From NCBI GenBank assembly GCA_002325375.1, contig DCRZ01000002.1, positions 372,001 to 436,000 on the forward strand: a DNA stretch of 64,000 nt. The letters run 5' to 3'. Of this stretch, positions 37,218 through 47,175 are shown piece after piece (position 1 is the stretch's first letter; each line of letters begins with the position of its first letter). The notes under the pieces are model-generated. The model worked only from the letters and a program-made list of their open reading frames with translations, searched no databases and was not told the origin of the DNA. The stretch comes from Rhodospirillaceae bacterium UBA1479 (GTDB lineage Bacteria; Pseudomonadota; Alphaproteobacteria; Rhodospirillales; Casp-alpha2). The translations under genes were made by a program, and so were the position numbers.

Positions 37218-39152
37218 ATGGACAAATCAGTGAACCTGAAAAACATATTCACGAATGCCTTGGGCGTGCCGGCGGATGCCGGCCCCGTCAAACGCCTAAT
37301 GCATGTCCTTGGCGCTCTCGCCTGTTCGGCCATTACCGTCTTCATCCTCTACACCACGGCTTTCGGTCAGCTGCCGGGGCCGGCGCAATACGCCGTCGTC
37401 CTGACCCTGGGGATGACCGCGATCTATTGTTTCTACCCCGGCCCGTTGCAGCAGGTGAACGCGGGGCTGGACAGCCTGTTGTCCGTTCTGCTGATCGTCC
37501 TGACCGTGGCCAGCGGCCTCTATTACCTGGACCAGTACCAGGAGATCGCCTCTCTGCGGGAAGGCATCCCGACCCCCTGGGACCTGACCTGCTACGCCGT
37601 CGGCGTGTTTTGCGTGCTCGAAGCGGCGCGCCGGGTCGAAGGCTGGATCCTGATCGGCGTCGTCGCCGCCGCGTTCATCTACATGACCCACGGCGAATAC
37701 ATGCCGGGGCTTCTGCAACACCGGCCGTTCTGGATTTCCGAGGTTCTGGAATATTCCTACAGTTACCAGGGCATTTTCGGCATCGCGCTGGGCGCCGTCG
37801 TCGACGTGGTCTTCGTGTTCGTCATTCTGGGCGTCGCGCTGCGGGTGTCCGGGGCCGGCGACTTCTTCAATTTCATGGCCATGCGCCTGACGCGCGGGCG
37901 CAAATCCGGTCCGGCGCAATGCGCGATCATCGCCTCGGCCATGTTCGGCTCGATCAACGGCTCGGCCCCGGCCAACGTGTCGGCGACGGGGGTGCTGACG
38001 ATCCCGATGATGCGGCGTGCCGGGTACCGCATGGAATTCGCCGGCGGGGTCGAGGCCAGTGCCTCCTGCGTCGGCCAGATCATGCCGCCGATCATGGGCG
38101 TCGGCGCCTTCATCATGTCGGAAATCACTGGCATTCCCTATTCCAAGATCATGCTGGCGGCGCTGGTGCCGGCCTTTCTGTTCATCATCTCGCTGATGAT
38201 CGCCGTCGCCCTGCAGGCGGAAAAGCACGGCATCGAAAGCCAGGACGAAGAAACCGATACGGCAATGACGCCCGCACGTCGGGCGCAGGCGGTGACCCTG
38301 GTGGCCGGGTTCGCGACCTTGATCGCCCTTTTGTTTCTCGGGTTTTCGCCGACCTTCTGCGGCCTTGCCGCGACCGGCGTGGTGCTGGCCGTGGCGCAGC
38401 TGTTCGCGGACACGCGTCTGGACCTGGGCAAGGCCGTTACCTTCATCGTCGACGGCGGGCGCGACGGCATCGCCGTGATGATCGCCTGCGCCGCCATCGG
38501 CATCGTCATCGCGTCGTTCACCAGCACCGGCCTGGGGATCAAGCTGAACCAGATGATCGTGGCGGTGGGGGGCGACAGCCTGCTGGTCGCGCTGATCCTG
38601 GCGGCGACCTGTTCCATCATTCTGGGGATGGGGCTGCCGACGGCGGCATCCTACCTGATGGTTGTGTTCGTCGCCGGGCCGGCGATCATGAATCTGGGCG
38701 TCGAGACGCTGCAGACCCATCTGTTCGTGTTCTACTACGCGGTGTTGTCGGCGATCACGCCACCTGTTGCATTGGCCGTGTTCGCCGCCGCGGCGATTGC
38801 CAAGGTCAGTCCCTTGAAACTGGCGGCGCGGGCATTGCGTCTTTCGCTGGTCGCCTTCGTGCTGCCCATCGTCTGGGTCTACCATCCGGAAATCAACCTG
38901 CAGGACCTGAACGCGGAAACTTGGCTGCCGACGACCGCCTATATCCTGGCCCTGTTGCTGGCGGTGATTGCCGCGACGGCGGGGCAGATCGGGTATTTCA
39001 AGGTCAGGCTCGGCTATATCGAACGTGCGTTGATGCTGGCGGGGGCGGCGGCCATCGTCGCGCACGAAACCCCGGTGATTCTCACGGGTGTCGTGGCCGT
39101 CACGGCGTTGCTGGGGTTCGCTTGGTTGCGCGGCGCGCGGGCGGCGTCCTGA
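37218..39152 (+). CDS. TAXI-TRAP fused (QM) permease
   Basis: 644 aa with a full set of DctQ-like and DctM-like membrane segments in one chain. DctQ-like N-terminal part to about residue 180; DctM-like part with ALRVSGAGDFFNFMAMRLT, MFGSINGSAPANVSATGVLT, SCVGQIMPPIMGVGAFIMSE and MGLPTAASYLMVVFVAGPAI. Together with the TAXI protein it forms an Na+-driven importer. Last gene of the GntR-linked operon; its stop faces the metal-resistance region. Confidence 0.94.
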   Translation: MDKSVNLKNIFTNALGVPADAGPVKRLMHVLGALACSAITVFILYTTAFGQLPGPAQYAVVLTLGMTAIYCFYPGPLQQVNAGLDSLLSVLLIVLTVASGLYYLDQYQEIASLREGIPTPWDLTCYAVGVFCVLEAARRVEGWILIGVVAAAFIYMTHGEYMPGLLQHRPFWISEVLEYSYSYQGIFGIALGAVVDVVFVFVILGVALRVSGAGDFFNFMAMRLTRGRKSGPAQCAIIASAMFGSINGSAPANVSATGVLTIPMMRRAGYRMEFAGGVEASASCVGQIMPPIMGVGAFIMSEITGIPYSKIMLAALVPAFLFIISLMIAVALQAEKHGIESQDEETDTAMTPARRAQAVTLVAGFATLIALLFLGFSPTFCGLAATGVVLAVAQLFADTRLDLGKAVTFIVDGGRDGIAVMIACAAIGIVIASFTSTGLGIKLNQMIVAVGGDSLLVALILAATCSIILGMGLPTAASYLMVVFVAGPAIMNLGVETLQTHLFVFYYAVLSAITPPVALAVFAAAAIAKVSPLKLAARALRLSLVAFVLPIVWVYHPEINLQDLNAETWLPTTAYILALLLAVIAATAGQIGYFKVRLGYIERALMLAGAAAIVAHETPVILTGVVAVTALLGFAWLRGARAAS

Positions 39153-39470
39153 AGCGGCCTGCCTTGCCGGGGATTTAAACCCGCAAATATCAGCGTTGTT
39201 GACGTCACCGCTGCGCCCAGGCGTTCTGCGACGGCAAGTCCGGCATAGGGCCCGCCAAGCCGTGTGCAGCCTCTTTCAGGCCGGTTCCCGGCTCGCCTGC
39301 TGGCGCTGCGTGTCGGTCCGCATCGCGTTTCCAGCACAATCTGGTGATCTTCGGTGCGCGTAATGCCGGGCGGGCGTGTGGGGGCGGATCAGATAGCCAA
39401 GTGCCCCTTTGTAATCAAAAGGGGGCTTTGGCGGTGGGGGCAGTCTTTAGCGAACCAGTCTCTTATGAAA

Positions 39471-39598
39471 TTCCCTAATCAATAGGGAAACTATAGGGAA
39501 ATATGGCGATATACTGCTCTCTATAACTCTGCTTCAACGGCCCTCTTCAGGAAAACCAGTGTTACTGGATTAATTTCCCTAAAATTTAAAACAGGGAA
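39471..39598. repeat. TTCCCT/AGGGAA cluster in the gap between convergent genes
   Basis: The 567-bp gap 39153-39719 has no credible gene. It contains TTCCCT (39471), AGGGAA (39484), AGGGAA (39495, 11 bp later), TTCCCT (39575) and AGGGAA (39593), forming two inverted repeats. The 12-mer CAATAGGGAAAC at 39480-39491 is identical to 17819-17830 in the cupin promoter. Odd position for an operator, since both flanking genes converge here. Confidence 0.55.
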
Positions 39599-39719
39599 TT
39601 GAATCAAGAAATACAGGGCTTAAAAAGCCAACAACCCCGCATCAACCAGCGAACTAGGCCCGCGAACCAACCCATTGAGCATGCCCGCTCAAATAGGCTG
39701 TGGCCGACATCTACTCGCA

Positions 39720-40088
39720 TCATCTTACACTGGTAATAGCGTACCCCTTGCCCGATTGCACAAAGTCAAAGTCGACGGTTTTACCAACACTGAGTTTTTC
39801 CAGCAGGGCCTTATCCATGACCATGAAGCCCATCGTCATGGACGGCCAATTCAAGGTGCCGACAGGCTCGTGGGCCAACGTCACCATGCCACTGCTGCCA
39901 TCGACCTTGGTCACCTTACCCCTTGTGGAATGGATCGTTTGGTCAGCGGCAGGCTTGTCCATCCTGTTGTTTTCCATAGTGCCCATCGGCATGTCCTTCA
40001 TGTCGTTCATCATCTTTTGCTGAGCCGTGGCCGGGGCTGCGGCAATCGCCAGGAAGGCGGCACAAAGAACGATCGTTGATTTTTTCAT
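39720..40088 (-). CDS. CusF-like periplasmic Cu/Ag-binding protein
   Basis: 122 aa from the ATG at 40088, with GGAGAG upstream. Signal peptide through about residue 22 (AAAPATAQ). C-terminal CusF-type OB barrel with the metal site His-Trp-Met-Met in LAHEPVGTLNWPSMTMGF. The N-terminal mature part is Met-rich (MMNDMKDMPMGTM). It hands Cu(I)/Ag(I) to the CusCBA pump. Last gene of the operon, 73 bp after cusA. Confidence 0.9.
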   Translation of the reverse strand: MKKSTIVLCAAFLAIAAAPATAQQKMMNDMKDMPMGTMENNRMDKPAADQTIHSTRGKVTKVDGSSGMVTLAHEPVGTLNWPSMTMGFMVMDKALLEKLSVGKTVDFDFVQSGKGYAITSVR

Positions 40089-40161
40089 CAAATTCTCTCC
40101 ACAAGTTGGTGAAAGGTTGCAAGCTGGGGTCTGGCACCGCCGATTGACCCGAAGATATCCA

Positions 40162-43100
40162 TCACGCGGTATCGGCAGATGACGGAATCAGTTGATCCGC
40201 CGCCTGTCGTCCTTTGCGCCGTCGGCGCATTAGGTAGTAGGCGGCGGGTATCACGAACATCGATAACAAGGGCGCGGTGATCATGCCGCCGACCATCGGC
40301 GCGGCAATGCGCTGCATGACCTCGCTGCCGGTCCCGACGCCCCACATGATCGGCAGAAGGCCGGCCAGAATCACCGCGACGGTCATGGCTTTCGGCCGCA
40401 CGCGCAGAACCGCGCCTTCCCGAATGGCGTCGAGCAAGTCCGCCTCGCTTGTCAGACCTTGTTCAATCCGCGCGGACCATGCTTGCTTCAGGTACAGGAG
40501 CATGATGACCCCGAATTCGGCGGCTACCCCCGCAAGCGCGATGAACCCGACCACGCCGGCGACGGAAAGATTGTATCCGAGGCCGTAAAGAAGCCAGATG
40601 CCGCCGACCAGCGCGAACGGCAGGGTGGCCATCAGCAGCAAGGCTTCGCCGAAGCTCTTGAAGGTCAGGTACAGCAGCACGAGGATGATCAGGAGCGTAA
40701 AGGGTACGACAACCTTGAGTTTGGCGCTCGCGCGCTCGAGAAACTCGAACTGTCCGGACCACGTAACCGAATACCCCGGCGGCAGATCGACCTGTTCGCT
40801 CACCCTTTGTTGCATTTCGCGAACTGCTGAACCGAGATCCCGCCCACGCAGGTCCACGTATACGAACCCGGCCAACCTAGCATTTTCGCTGCGAAGCATC
40901 GGGGGGCCATCGTTAATCCGGATGTCGGCGACGTCACCCAACACCAGTTGCTGGCCACGAGGCGTGACGATGGGCAGGGCACGAAGCCTGTCGAGAGAGT
41001 CGCGCGTCTCACGGGGATAACGCAGATTGATGGGATAACGCTGCAACCCTTCGACCGTCTCACCAATATTCTTTCCCCCGACGGCGGAACTGACGACGGA
41101 CTGAACGTCGGCGATATTCAACCCGTAGCGGGCGGAAAGCTCCCGCTTGATGTCCACATCGACGTACCGGCCACCCGTCATACGTTCGGCGAAGGCGCTG
41201 GTCACACCGGGCAGGTTCTTGACGGTCCGTTCAATTTCGCCGGTGAGCCTGTCTATGACCTTCAGATCGCTCCCGAGAACCTTGACACCAACCGGGCTCT
41301 TGATCCCGGTCGCCAGCATATCGATGCGGTTGCGGATGGGCGGTATCCAAATGTTCGTCAGTCCCGGCACGCGCACGGTTCTGTCGAGTTCCTCGACGAT
41401 CTTCTCGGGCGTCATTCCGGCGCGCCATTCATCACGGGGTTTGAATTGGATCGTCGTTTCGAACATCACCAGGGGTGCCGGGTCGGTGGCGGTGACCGCC
41501 CTGCCGGCTTTTCCGTATACGGTCGCGACTTCGGGGACAGTCTTTATCAGGCGATCCGTTTGTTGCAGCAACTCGGCGGCCTTTCCCGCAGACAGGCCAG
41601 GAAGCGCCGTCGGCATGTAGAGCAGGTCGCCTTCGTCGAGCGGCGGCATGAATTCGCTTCCGATATGCTGCAACGGCCACAAACTGGCCACGAAAAACAG
41701 CGCGGCCACAACAATAGTCGACCTGGGAAACCGCAACACGACTTCAAGCATCGGCCGATAAACCGCGATCAGTCCGCGATTGATGGGGTTTTTGTGCTCA
41801 TCGGGGATGTGGCCGCGAATCAGATACCCCATCAGCACCGGGATCAACGTGACGGCCAAACCGGCGGCTGCGGCCATTGCATAGGTCTTGGTGAAGGCCA
41901 GGGGAGAGAATAGCCGCCCCTCCTGCGCTTCGAGCGCGAAAACCGGCACGAACGACAGGGTGATGATCAGCAGAGAGAAGAACAGGGCCGGGCCGACCTC
42001 TGCCGCGGCATCACCGATGACCCGCCACCTTGCCTCTCCCGCCAGTGGCTCATCCGGGTGTTTATGACGCCAGTGCTCCAGGTGCTTGTGCGCGTTTTCG
42101 ATCATCACCACGGCGGCATCGACCATTGCTCCGATGGCGATGGCGATCCCGCCCAGGGACATGATATTGGCGTTCACACCCTGCCAATTCATGACCATGA
42201 AGGCGGCAAGAATACCGATAGGCAACGAGACGATCGCGACCAACGCCGACCGAAGATGAAACAGGAAGATTACGCAAACCGCCGCGACGACAAGAAATTC
42301 CTCGAACAACTTGAAGCTCAGGTTCTCGATGGCACGTTCGATCAGACCCGCGCGGTCATAGGTCGGAACGATTTCAACGCCGTCCGGTAGGCTCGATTTC
42401 AGGGTTTCCAGCTTGTCTTTGACCGCTTGGATGGTGGAAAGGGCATTCTCGCCGGATCTCATCACGATCACACCGCCCACCGCTTCGCCCAGTCCGTCCA
42501 ACTCACCGATCCCGCGCCGCATTTCCGGACCGATCTGGACATGCGCGACATCGCCCAGGACCACCGAGACACCGGCATCCGTGGTCATCAGCGGTATGGT
42601 TCGGAAATCGTCCAGGGATTGAAGGTAGCCGGAAGTCCGAACCATGAACTCGGCCTCGCCCATTTCGAGAACCGAGCCCCCGGCCTCCTGATTGGCTCGA
42701 CGAATGGCGTTCACGACAGTTCCGTGGGCGATCCGATAGGCGGCCAGCTTGTCGGGATCCAGAACCACCTGGTATTGGCGCACCATGCCGCCGATCGTCG
42801 CCACTTCGGCTACGCCGGGAACCGTCTTGAGCTCGAATTTCAGGAACCAGTCCTGAAGGCTTCTTAGCTGCGACAAGTCCTGCCGGCCGGACTTGTCGAC
42901 CAAGGCGTACTGATAGATCCAACCGACACCCGTGGCATCGGGCCCCAGGGCCGAGTTGGCACCGGGCGGCAGGCGTGATTGAGCTTGGTTGAGGTATTCA
43001 AGAACCCGGGATCGCGCCCAATAGAGGTCGATTCCGTCCTCGAACAACACGTAGACATAGCTGTCACCGAAGAAGGAATAGCCGCGCACCACCGCAGCGC

Positions 43101-43332
43101 CGGGCACCGAGAGCATCGTGGTCGTGAGAGGATAGGTGACTTGGTTCTCCACAAGCTGCGGCGCCTGGCCGGGCCACGTCGTCCGGATGATCACCTGGGT
43201 GTCGGACAGGTCCGGAAGCGCGTCCAGGGGCGTGCGGGTCAATGAAATGATCCCCCAGGCGGTAAGCAGCAGGGTGGCCAGCAAGACCAAAAAACGGTTG
43301 GCGATCGACCAGTAAATTAGACGGGCGATCAT
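40162..43332 (-). CDS. cusA: Heavy-metal RND efflux pump CusA
   Basis: 1056 aa. HME-RND inner-membrane pump. The TM4 proton-relay motif is AIGAMVDAAVVMIENAHKHL. The three Met positions of the CusA pore site are kept: LLYMPTALPGLS, LVMFETTIQF and RIDMLATGIKSPVG. Other CusA-like segments: VPGVTSAFAERMTGGRYVDV-type region and ALAGVAAEFGVIMLLYL. Exports Cu(I)/Ag(I) across the envelope with CusB and the TolC-type CusC. Overlaps cusB by 4 nt. Confidence 0.96.
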   Translation of the reverse strand: MIARLIYWSIANRFLVLLATLLLTAWGIISLTRTPLDALPDLSDTQVIIRTTWPGQAPQLVENQVTYPLTTTMLSVPGAAVVRGYSFFGDSYVYVLFEDGIDLYWARSRVLEYLNQAQSRLPPGANSALGPDATGVGWIYQYALVDKSGRQDLSQLRSLQDWFLKFELKTVPGVAEVATIGGMVRQYQVVLDPDKLAAYRIAHGTVVNAIRRANQEAGGSVLEMGEAEFMVRTSGYLQSLDDFRTIPLMTTDAGVSVVLGDVAHVQIGPEMRRGIGELDGLGEAVGGVIVMRSGENALSTIQAVKDKLETLKSSLPDGVEIVPTYDRAGLIERAIENLSFKLFEEFLVVAAVCVIFLFHLRSALVAIVSLPIGILAAFMVMNWQGVNANIMSLGGIAIAIGAMVDAAVVMIENAHKHLEHWRHKHPDEPLAGEARWRVIGDAAAEVGPALFFSLLIITLSFVPVFALEAQEGRLFSPLAFTKTYAMAAAAGLAVTLIPVLMGYLIRGHIPDEHKNPINRGLIAVYRPMLEVVLRFPRSTIVVAALFFVASLWPLQHIGSEFMPPLDEGDLLYMPTALPGLSAGKAAELLQQTDRLIKTVPEVATVYGKAGRAVTATDPAPLVMFETTIQFKPRDEWRAGMTPEKIVEELDRTVRVPGLTNIWIPPIRNRIDMLATGIKSPVGVKVLGSDLKVIDRLTGEIERTVKNLPGVTSAFAERMTGGRYVDVDIKRELSARYGLNIADVQSVVSSAVGGKNIGETVEGLQRYPINLRYPRETRDSLDRLRALPIVTPRGQQLVLGDVADIRINDGPPMLRSENARLAGFVYVDLRGRDLGSAVREMQQRVSEQVDLPPGYSVTWSGQFEFLERASAKLKVVVPFTLLIILVLLYLTFKSFGEALLLMATLPFALVGGIWLLYGLGYNLSVAGVVGFIALAGVAAEFGVIMLLYLKQAWSARIEQGLTSEADLLDAIREGAVLRVRPKAMTVAVILAGLLPIMWGVGTGSEVMQRIAAPMVGGMITAPLLSMFVIPAAYYLMRRRRKGRQAADQLIPSSADTA

Positions 43333-44957
43333 TTCGACTCTCCCGCGGAGGGTCCGTTCCGGGGCGTCAGGGAAACGATCATTGGCGCATCTCCCTCCTG
43401 CAACTGGAACCTGATCTCAATCTCGTCGCCGCTCCGCACGCCGGGCATCTTGATCTGGGGGGGCAACTTGAAATCCATGGTCATCGCCGGCCATTGCAAG
43501 GCCTGGATCTCGGGATGCACCAAGGTCAGGGCATCGGCCGACACTGCCTCGACACGCGCGGTCGTTTCATAGGTCCTGGCCGCATTGGACTCCGGCGTGC
43601 TCATTGGCGGCGGGGACATGCGTGCCTCGACTCCCTTCAGGCTGGCCTCGGAATCGATAAGAAACTGGCCGGATAGGACAACCTTCTGGCCTTTTAAGAG
43701 ACCGCTTATGATCTCACTCCGGCCATTCTGCTCCCTACCAACCTCTACTTCGGTGGGACGGAACCCGTTATTGTCCTCGGCCACCATAACCAAGGTGCGT
43801 CGGCCTGTTCTGATCAGCGCTTCGGAAGGCACCAACAAAACCATTCTGCTTTGCTCATCCAGAAGACGCATCCGAACGAACATTCCGGGGACAAGAAGTT
43901 CCTCTGGATTTGCCAATTCCAAACGCGCCTTGCGCGTTCGGGTCGTGGGGTTCACCTCGGGCAGCAGGGCCTGTACCTTGCCCTCGAATATCTTCCCGGT
44001 CAGGCCGGGCGCCTGCGCCGAAACCGGACTTCCCGCGCGCAATTTCGCCGCCTGGCTTTCTGGCACTTCGGCATGCGCCCACACCGTCGAAAGGTCGTTT
44101 ATCCGGGCCAGAAGCATTCCCGAATTGACCGTGCTGCCCTCGCGGGCCGTCAATTCGGTGACGACGCCGTCATGCGGTGCGACGATCGTGGTGCGCGCCT
44201 GCACCTTGCCCGTGCGTTCGACATTCTCGATCTGGCGATCATCCATGCCGGCTTGCCGCATGCGTTGCAGAGAGGCCTCGACAAGAGGTTGAAGATCGCG
44301 CCCTTGCATTCGACGGACGCTAAGGTAGTCCTCCTGTACGGCAACCCAGTCGGGTACATAAAGTTCGAACAACGGTTGACCCTTGGTGACGCGGTCCAAC
44401 GTCGCGCGGACATGCAGCTTCTCGACAAACCCGGTCGCGCGGGCCTGGATGGCAGACTGACCGCGTTCGTTCCAGGCGATGGCGCCGACCGCCGAAACTT
44501 CCTGCGAGAGGACGCCGTCAACGACCTCTCCGACGCGAAGGCCGAGATTTTGCTGGATACGCGGGCTGACGGTCACGGTTCCCGGGTCCGATCCCTCGCC
44601 CCCCGAATACGCGGGGACGAGCATCATATCCATGAACGGCGACTTGGCCGGGGAATCGAACTTTTTCCCCGGCACCATGGGGTCGTGATAATAGAGAATC
44701 CGACGATCTGTCAGGGGGTCCGTATCACCGGCCTTGAGGCCGCTTTCCATGTGGCGGCGGGTCGCTCTTTCTCCTTCGGGAATTCCCCAACTGGAAGGGT
44801 CTTCTGGCGCCGCGACGGTCATCGCCTGTGCCTCCATCAAACCAACCGAAGGAGATTGGGGCGCCGCGTGCGACATGCCGAGGCGATAAAGCCCAAAGCC
44901 GGCCGCGGTGATCACGCTGATCGCGAGCAGGCTCATCGATATCTTTTTGCTGTTCAT
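43329..44957 (-). CDS. cusB: CusB membrane-fusion protein with HMBD and C-terminal CusF-like domain
   Basis: 542 aa. N-terminal anchor (MSLLAISVITAAGFGLY). Residues ~88-118 are a heavy-metal-binding HMBD (ILYYHDPMVPGKKFDSPA, SPFMDMMLVPAY). The adaptor core is lipoyl-like plus hairpin (FVEKLHVRATLDRVTKGQPL, APHDGVVTELTAREG). The last ~85 residues form a CusF-like barrel with LVHPEIQALQWPAMTMDF, so a chaperone domain is built into the adaptor. A separate CusF-like gene ends the operon, so the metal-handover step is duplicated. Confidence 0.95.
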   Translation of the reverse strand: MNSKKISMSLLAISVITAAGFGLYRLGMSHAAPQSPSVGLMEAQAMTVAAPEDPSSWGIPEGERATRRHMESGLKAGDTDPLTDRRILYYHDPMVPGKKFDSPAKSPFMDMMLVPAYSGGEGSDPGTVTVSPRIQQNLGLRVGEVVDGVLSQEVSAVGAIAWNERGQSAIQARATGFVEKLHVRATLDRVTKGQPLFELYVPDWVAVQEDYLSVRRMQGRDLQPLVEASLQRMRQAGMDDRQIENVERTGKVQARTTIVAPHDGVVTELTAREGSTVNSGMLLARINDLSTVWAHAEVPESQAAKLRAGSPVSAQAPGLTGKIFEGKVQALLPEVNPTTRTRKARLELANPEELLVPGMFVRMRLLDEQSRMVLLVPSEALIRTGRRTLVMVAEDNNGFRPTEVEVGREQNGRSEIISGLLKGQKVVLSGQFLIDSEASLKGVEARMSPPPMSTPESNAARTYETTARVEAVSADALTLVHPEIQALQWPAMTMDFKLPPQIKMPGVRSGDEIEIRFQLQEGDAPMIVSLTPRNGPSAGESK

Positions 44958-46444
44958 TGTCCCGGCTCCTTGTCGGATTTGGAATTGGTTGCATCGGCTG
45001 ACGCATCGGGTTCAGGTATGAGAAACTCCAACCACGCCCAGATGGCTGCGGCCTGTTTTTCGATTCGCAATCTCTCCAACTGGGTGTTGAGCTCCATACG
45101 CCGGGCCTCCAGCACGGTCGCCAGTGTCTCCTTGCCGCCGCGGTATGCCGCAACGGATGCGTTGGTCCTCTCGGCAGCCAGGGGAATTAACGACTGGTCG
45201 TAGTCCCGCACCCTCATCAGGTTGGAGCGCCAAGTCGCCAACATGCGCTCGACTTCCGAATGATGCTCGCGGCGCATCTCTTCCCGCTCGGCCCGTATCT
45301 CGGCGACTTTTTCGAGGCGCGCGGCGAGTTCCCGGTCCTGGCGGTTTTTTTGGTTCCACTGAAGCGGGATAGACGCGCCGACGGAGACCATGTCGCTGAA
45401 GTTGTCACCTCGCCTGCTGAACATAAGGGAGAGGCTCCAGTCGGCGTTCTTGTCTTCCCTCGCGACCTTGACCTCGGCCAGCGCGACCTGCTCCTTTGAG
45501 TTCAGGGCTTGAATTTCAGGATGCAAATCGACTTGGTGCGCTGTGTCTAGTCCGTCCCAGCCGATATTGCTCAGGGCCGGTGCGGTGCCCAGCGGCAACC
45601 TCGCGCTCTCTCCAATCCATCGTGCCAAGAGAGTGGTGGAATTGCTGACATCCGCTCGCACCTCGTGAATTCGATTGTCGATGCGGGAAATCTCCTCTTG
45701 TGCCGCGATAACGTCTTTTTGCGGGCCTCGACCGCTTCGATAAGCCGTGGAAACAGCCTCTGCTGTAAGGACGGCTTCTTCACGCTGGCGTTCGAGCAGG
45801 TTCAATATGCGCTGTTGATAAAAGCGGTCGAACCAGGCACGCGCGGTTTCGGTTCGAAGACGCGCCAATTCCATGGACCGCATTGCCGACGCCAATTCTG
45901 CCTCGCGTTCAAACCGGTCGCGTCGGGCATCCCTTTTGTCACTTCCGATGAATGTCTGCGTAAGGCCGACCGAACGCATGGTCATGAAATCGTCGGTCAG
46001 GCTGTAGCGCATCGAACCAGTGACAGGCAGATTGTCGATCGAGAACCGGAGAACAGGGTCGGGCAGACTACCCGCCGACACCGCCCTTTCGCGGGATGAC
46101 CGGCCCCTGGCGTCTTTAGCGTGCAAACTGAATGAACGTTCTTCCGCCAACCGAAGGGCGTGATCAATAGTCAATTCGGCTGATGGTTCAGGCGCCTGCG
46201 CGAGAGGCTCCTTGGGGAAAACGATCGTTAACGCGGCGACGGCAACAAGAAAAATTGAAAAGCCGCGGAAGGATTGAGCGAGAAAAGTGGGGGGCCCTTT
46301 GGCTTCCCGCGGGGACTCTTCACCCTTCGGCACTGGGACAGCGGCCAGGAGTTCGTGTTTCTCCGCGACACCATGAGATGGTGGCACAAGTGTGACGAGG
46401 GCAAGCCCGGGCATTCCCGGAGCCAACCTCTTGATGACGGACAT
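44954..46444 (-). CDS. cusC: TolC-family outer-membrane efflux protein (CusC-like)
   Basis: 496 aa from the ATG at 46444. The OEP repeats are recognisable (SAGSLPDPVLRFSIDNLPVT, AYRSGRGPQKDVIAAQEEIS, VAAYRGGKETLATVLEARRM). The mature protein begins near EPLAQAPEPSAELTIDHALR; before it lie ~85 residues with two hydrophobic stretches (MPGLALVTLVPP and FSIFLVAVAALTIVF). The second is the likely signal; the first ~45 residues look like an extra N-terminal piece or a wrong start. Overlaps cusB by 4 nt. Confidence 0.88.
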   Translation of the reverse strand: MSVIKRLAPGMPGLALVTLVPPSHGVAEKHELLAAVPVPKGEESPREAKGPPTFLAQSFRGFSIFLVAVAALTIVFPKEPLAQAPEPSAELTIDHALRLAEERSFSLHAKDARGRSSRERAVSAGSLPDPVLRFSIDNLPVTGSMRYSLTDDFMTMRSVGLTQTFIGSDKRDARRDRFEREAELASAMRSMELARLRTETARAWFDRFYQQRILNLLERQREEAVLTAEAVSTAYRSGRGPQKDVIAAQEEISRIDNRIHEVRADVSNSTTLLARWIGESARLPLGTAPALSNIGWDGLDTAHQVDLHPEIQALNSKEQVALAEVKVAREDKNADWSLSLMFSRRGDNFSDMVSVGASIPLQWNQKNRQDRELAARLEKVAEIRAEREEMRREHHSEVERMLATWRSNLMRVRDYDQSLIPLAAERTNASVAAYRGGKETLATVLEARRMELNTQLERLRIEKQAAAIWAWLEFLIPEPDASADATNSKSDKEPGQ

Positions 46445-46563
46445 ATTGTTCGATCCTTCTTGGCGGACGGCCATCGGATGCCGCCGGAAACGGTGCACGC
46501 ATACGCGAGACTAGCGGCCAGGCTCAGGCCCGGTCCAAGGCACGCGCAGAGGTCATCGAAGGA

Positions 46564-46929
46564 TCAGGTTCGTGGGGGAGGGAATAACAGACCGATTGCC
46601 CACGAACGCAGGTGCTCGGCTTTAACGAGTCGAAGCGCGATGGTCTCCTGATCGGGAAATTCGTGCGTTGATGCACCAATGATCAAGGGAACAAGACAGG
46701 TTGAAACGCAGAACTCAGGCGGGCAGGACTGTTCCGTCGCGCAACAAGAACCTTCCGCTTCTCCGTGTCGGGCCGCATCGTTCTGACAGCTGATGACGTC
46801 CACTTGGCCAACGCTGGCGCCGCCTGATGTCGATAAGCTACCCGAGTCCGCCCACGCAGCGACCACAGGTGGAAGCAACAAGGCAGATACCAGTAAAATC
46901 GCTGAGATCAGACGAGGTAAAAATCGCAT
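46564..46929 (-). CDS. Small Cys-rich periplasmic protein, cus leader gene
   Basis: 121 aa. Signal peptide (LPRLISAILLVSALLLPPVV). The mature part contains six Cys in CQNDAA, GSCCATEQSCPPEFCVSTC. The C-terminus ends LLFPPPRT. First gene of the cus operon on this strand. I do not recognise a named family; it may bind metal or belong to the small DUF2946-like proteins found beside copper pumps. A similar Cys-containing secreted protein opens the divergent copper operon (48731-49084). Confidence 0.65.
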   Translation of the reverse strand: MRFLPRLISAILLVSALLLPPVVAAWADSGSLSTSGGASVGQVDVISCQNDAARHGEAEGSCCATEQSCPPEFCVSTCLVPLIIGASTHEFPDQETIALRLVKAEHLRSWAIGLLFPPPRT

Positions 46930-47175
46930 CAGGGTTACAGAGCCAACAATCTGAAGCAGGGAAGGCGATAAGGTACGATATCAAATTTTTTTTGCGGCGC
47001 ACCATCTTTGTTTTCGCAGGGCATCATATTTTTGTGACCGTACGACAACCTCATCGCATCGGGCCGGAAAACCGACCAATCCATGGGGTCGAGCAAGAAA
47101 TAGGCCGATCTCTTATGATATTCAAGGAGCCGAAGATCAAGTTCCAGAGGCCAATGACATATCCGCCATGCGGGG

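Noticed and set aside
37296..39065. Antisense frame rich in Arg/His/Gln over the fused TRAP permease
   Set aside because: Composition is a mirror of hydrophobic codons on the coding strand.
39014..39363. Short frames after the fused TRAP permease
   Set aside because: Overlap the permease end on the opposite strand or another frame; no domain seen.
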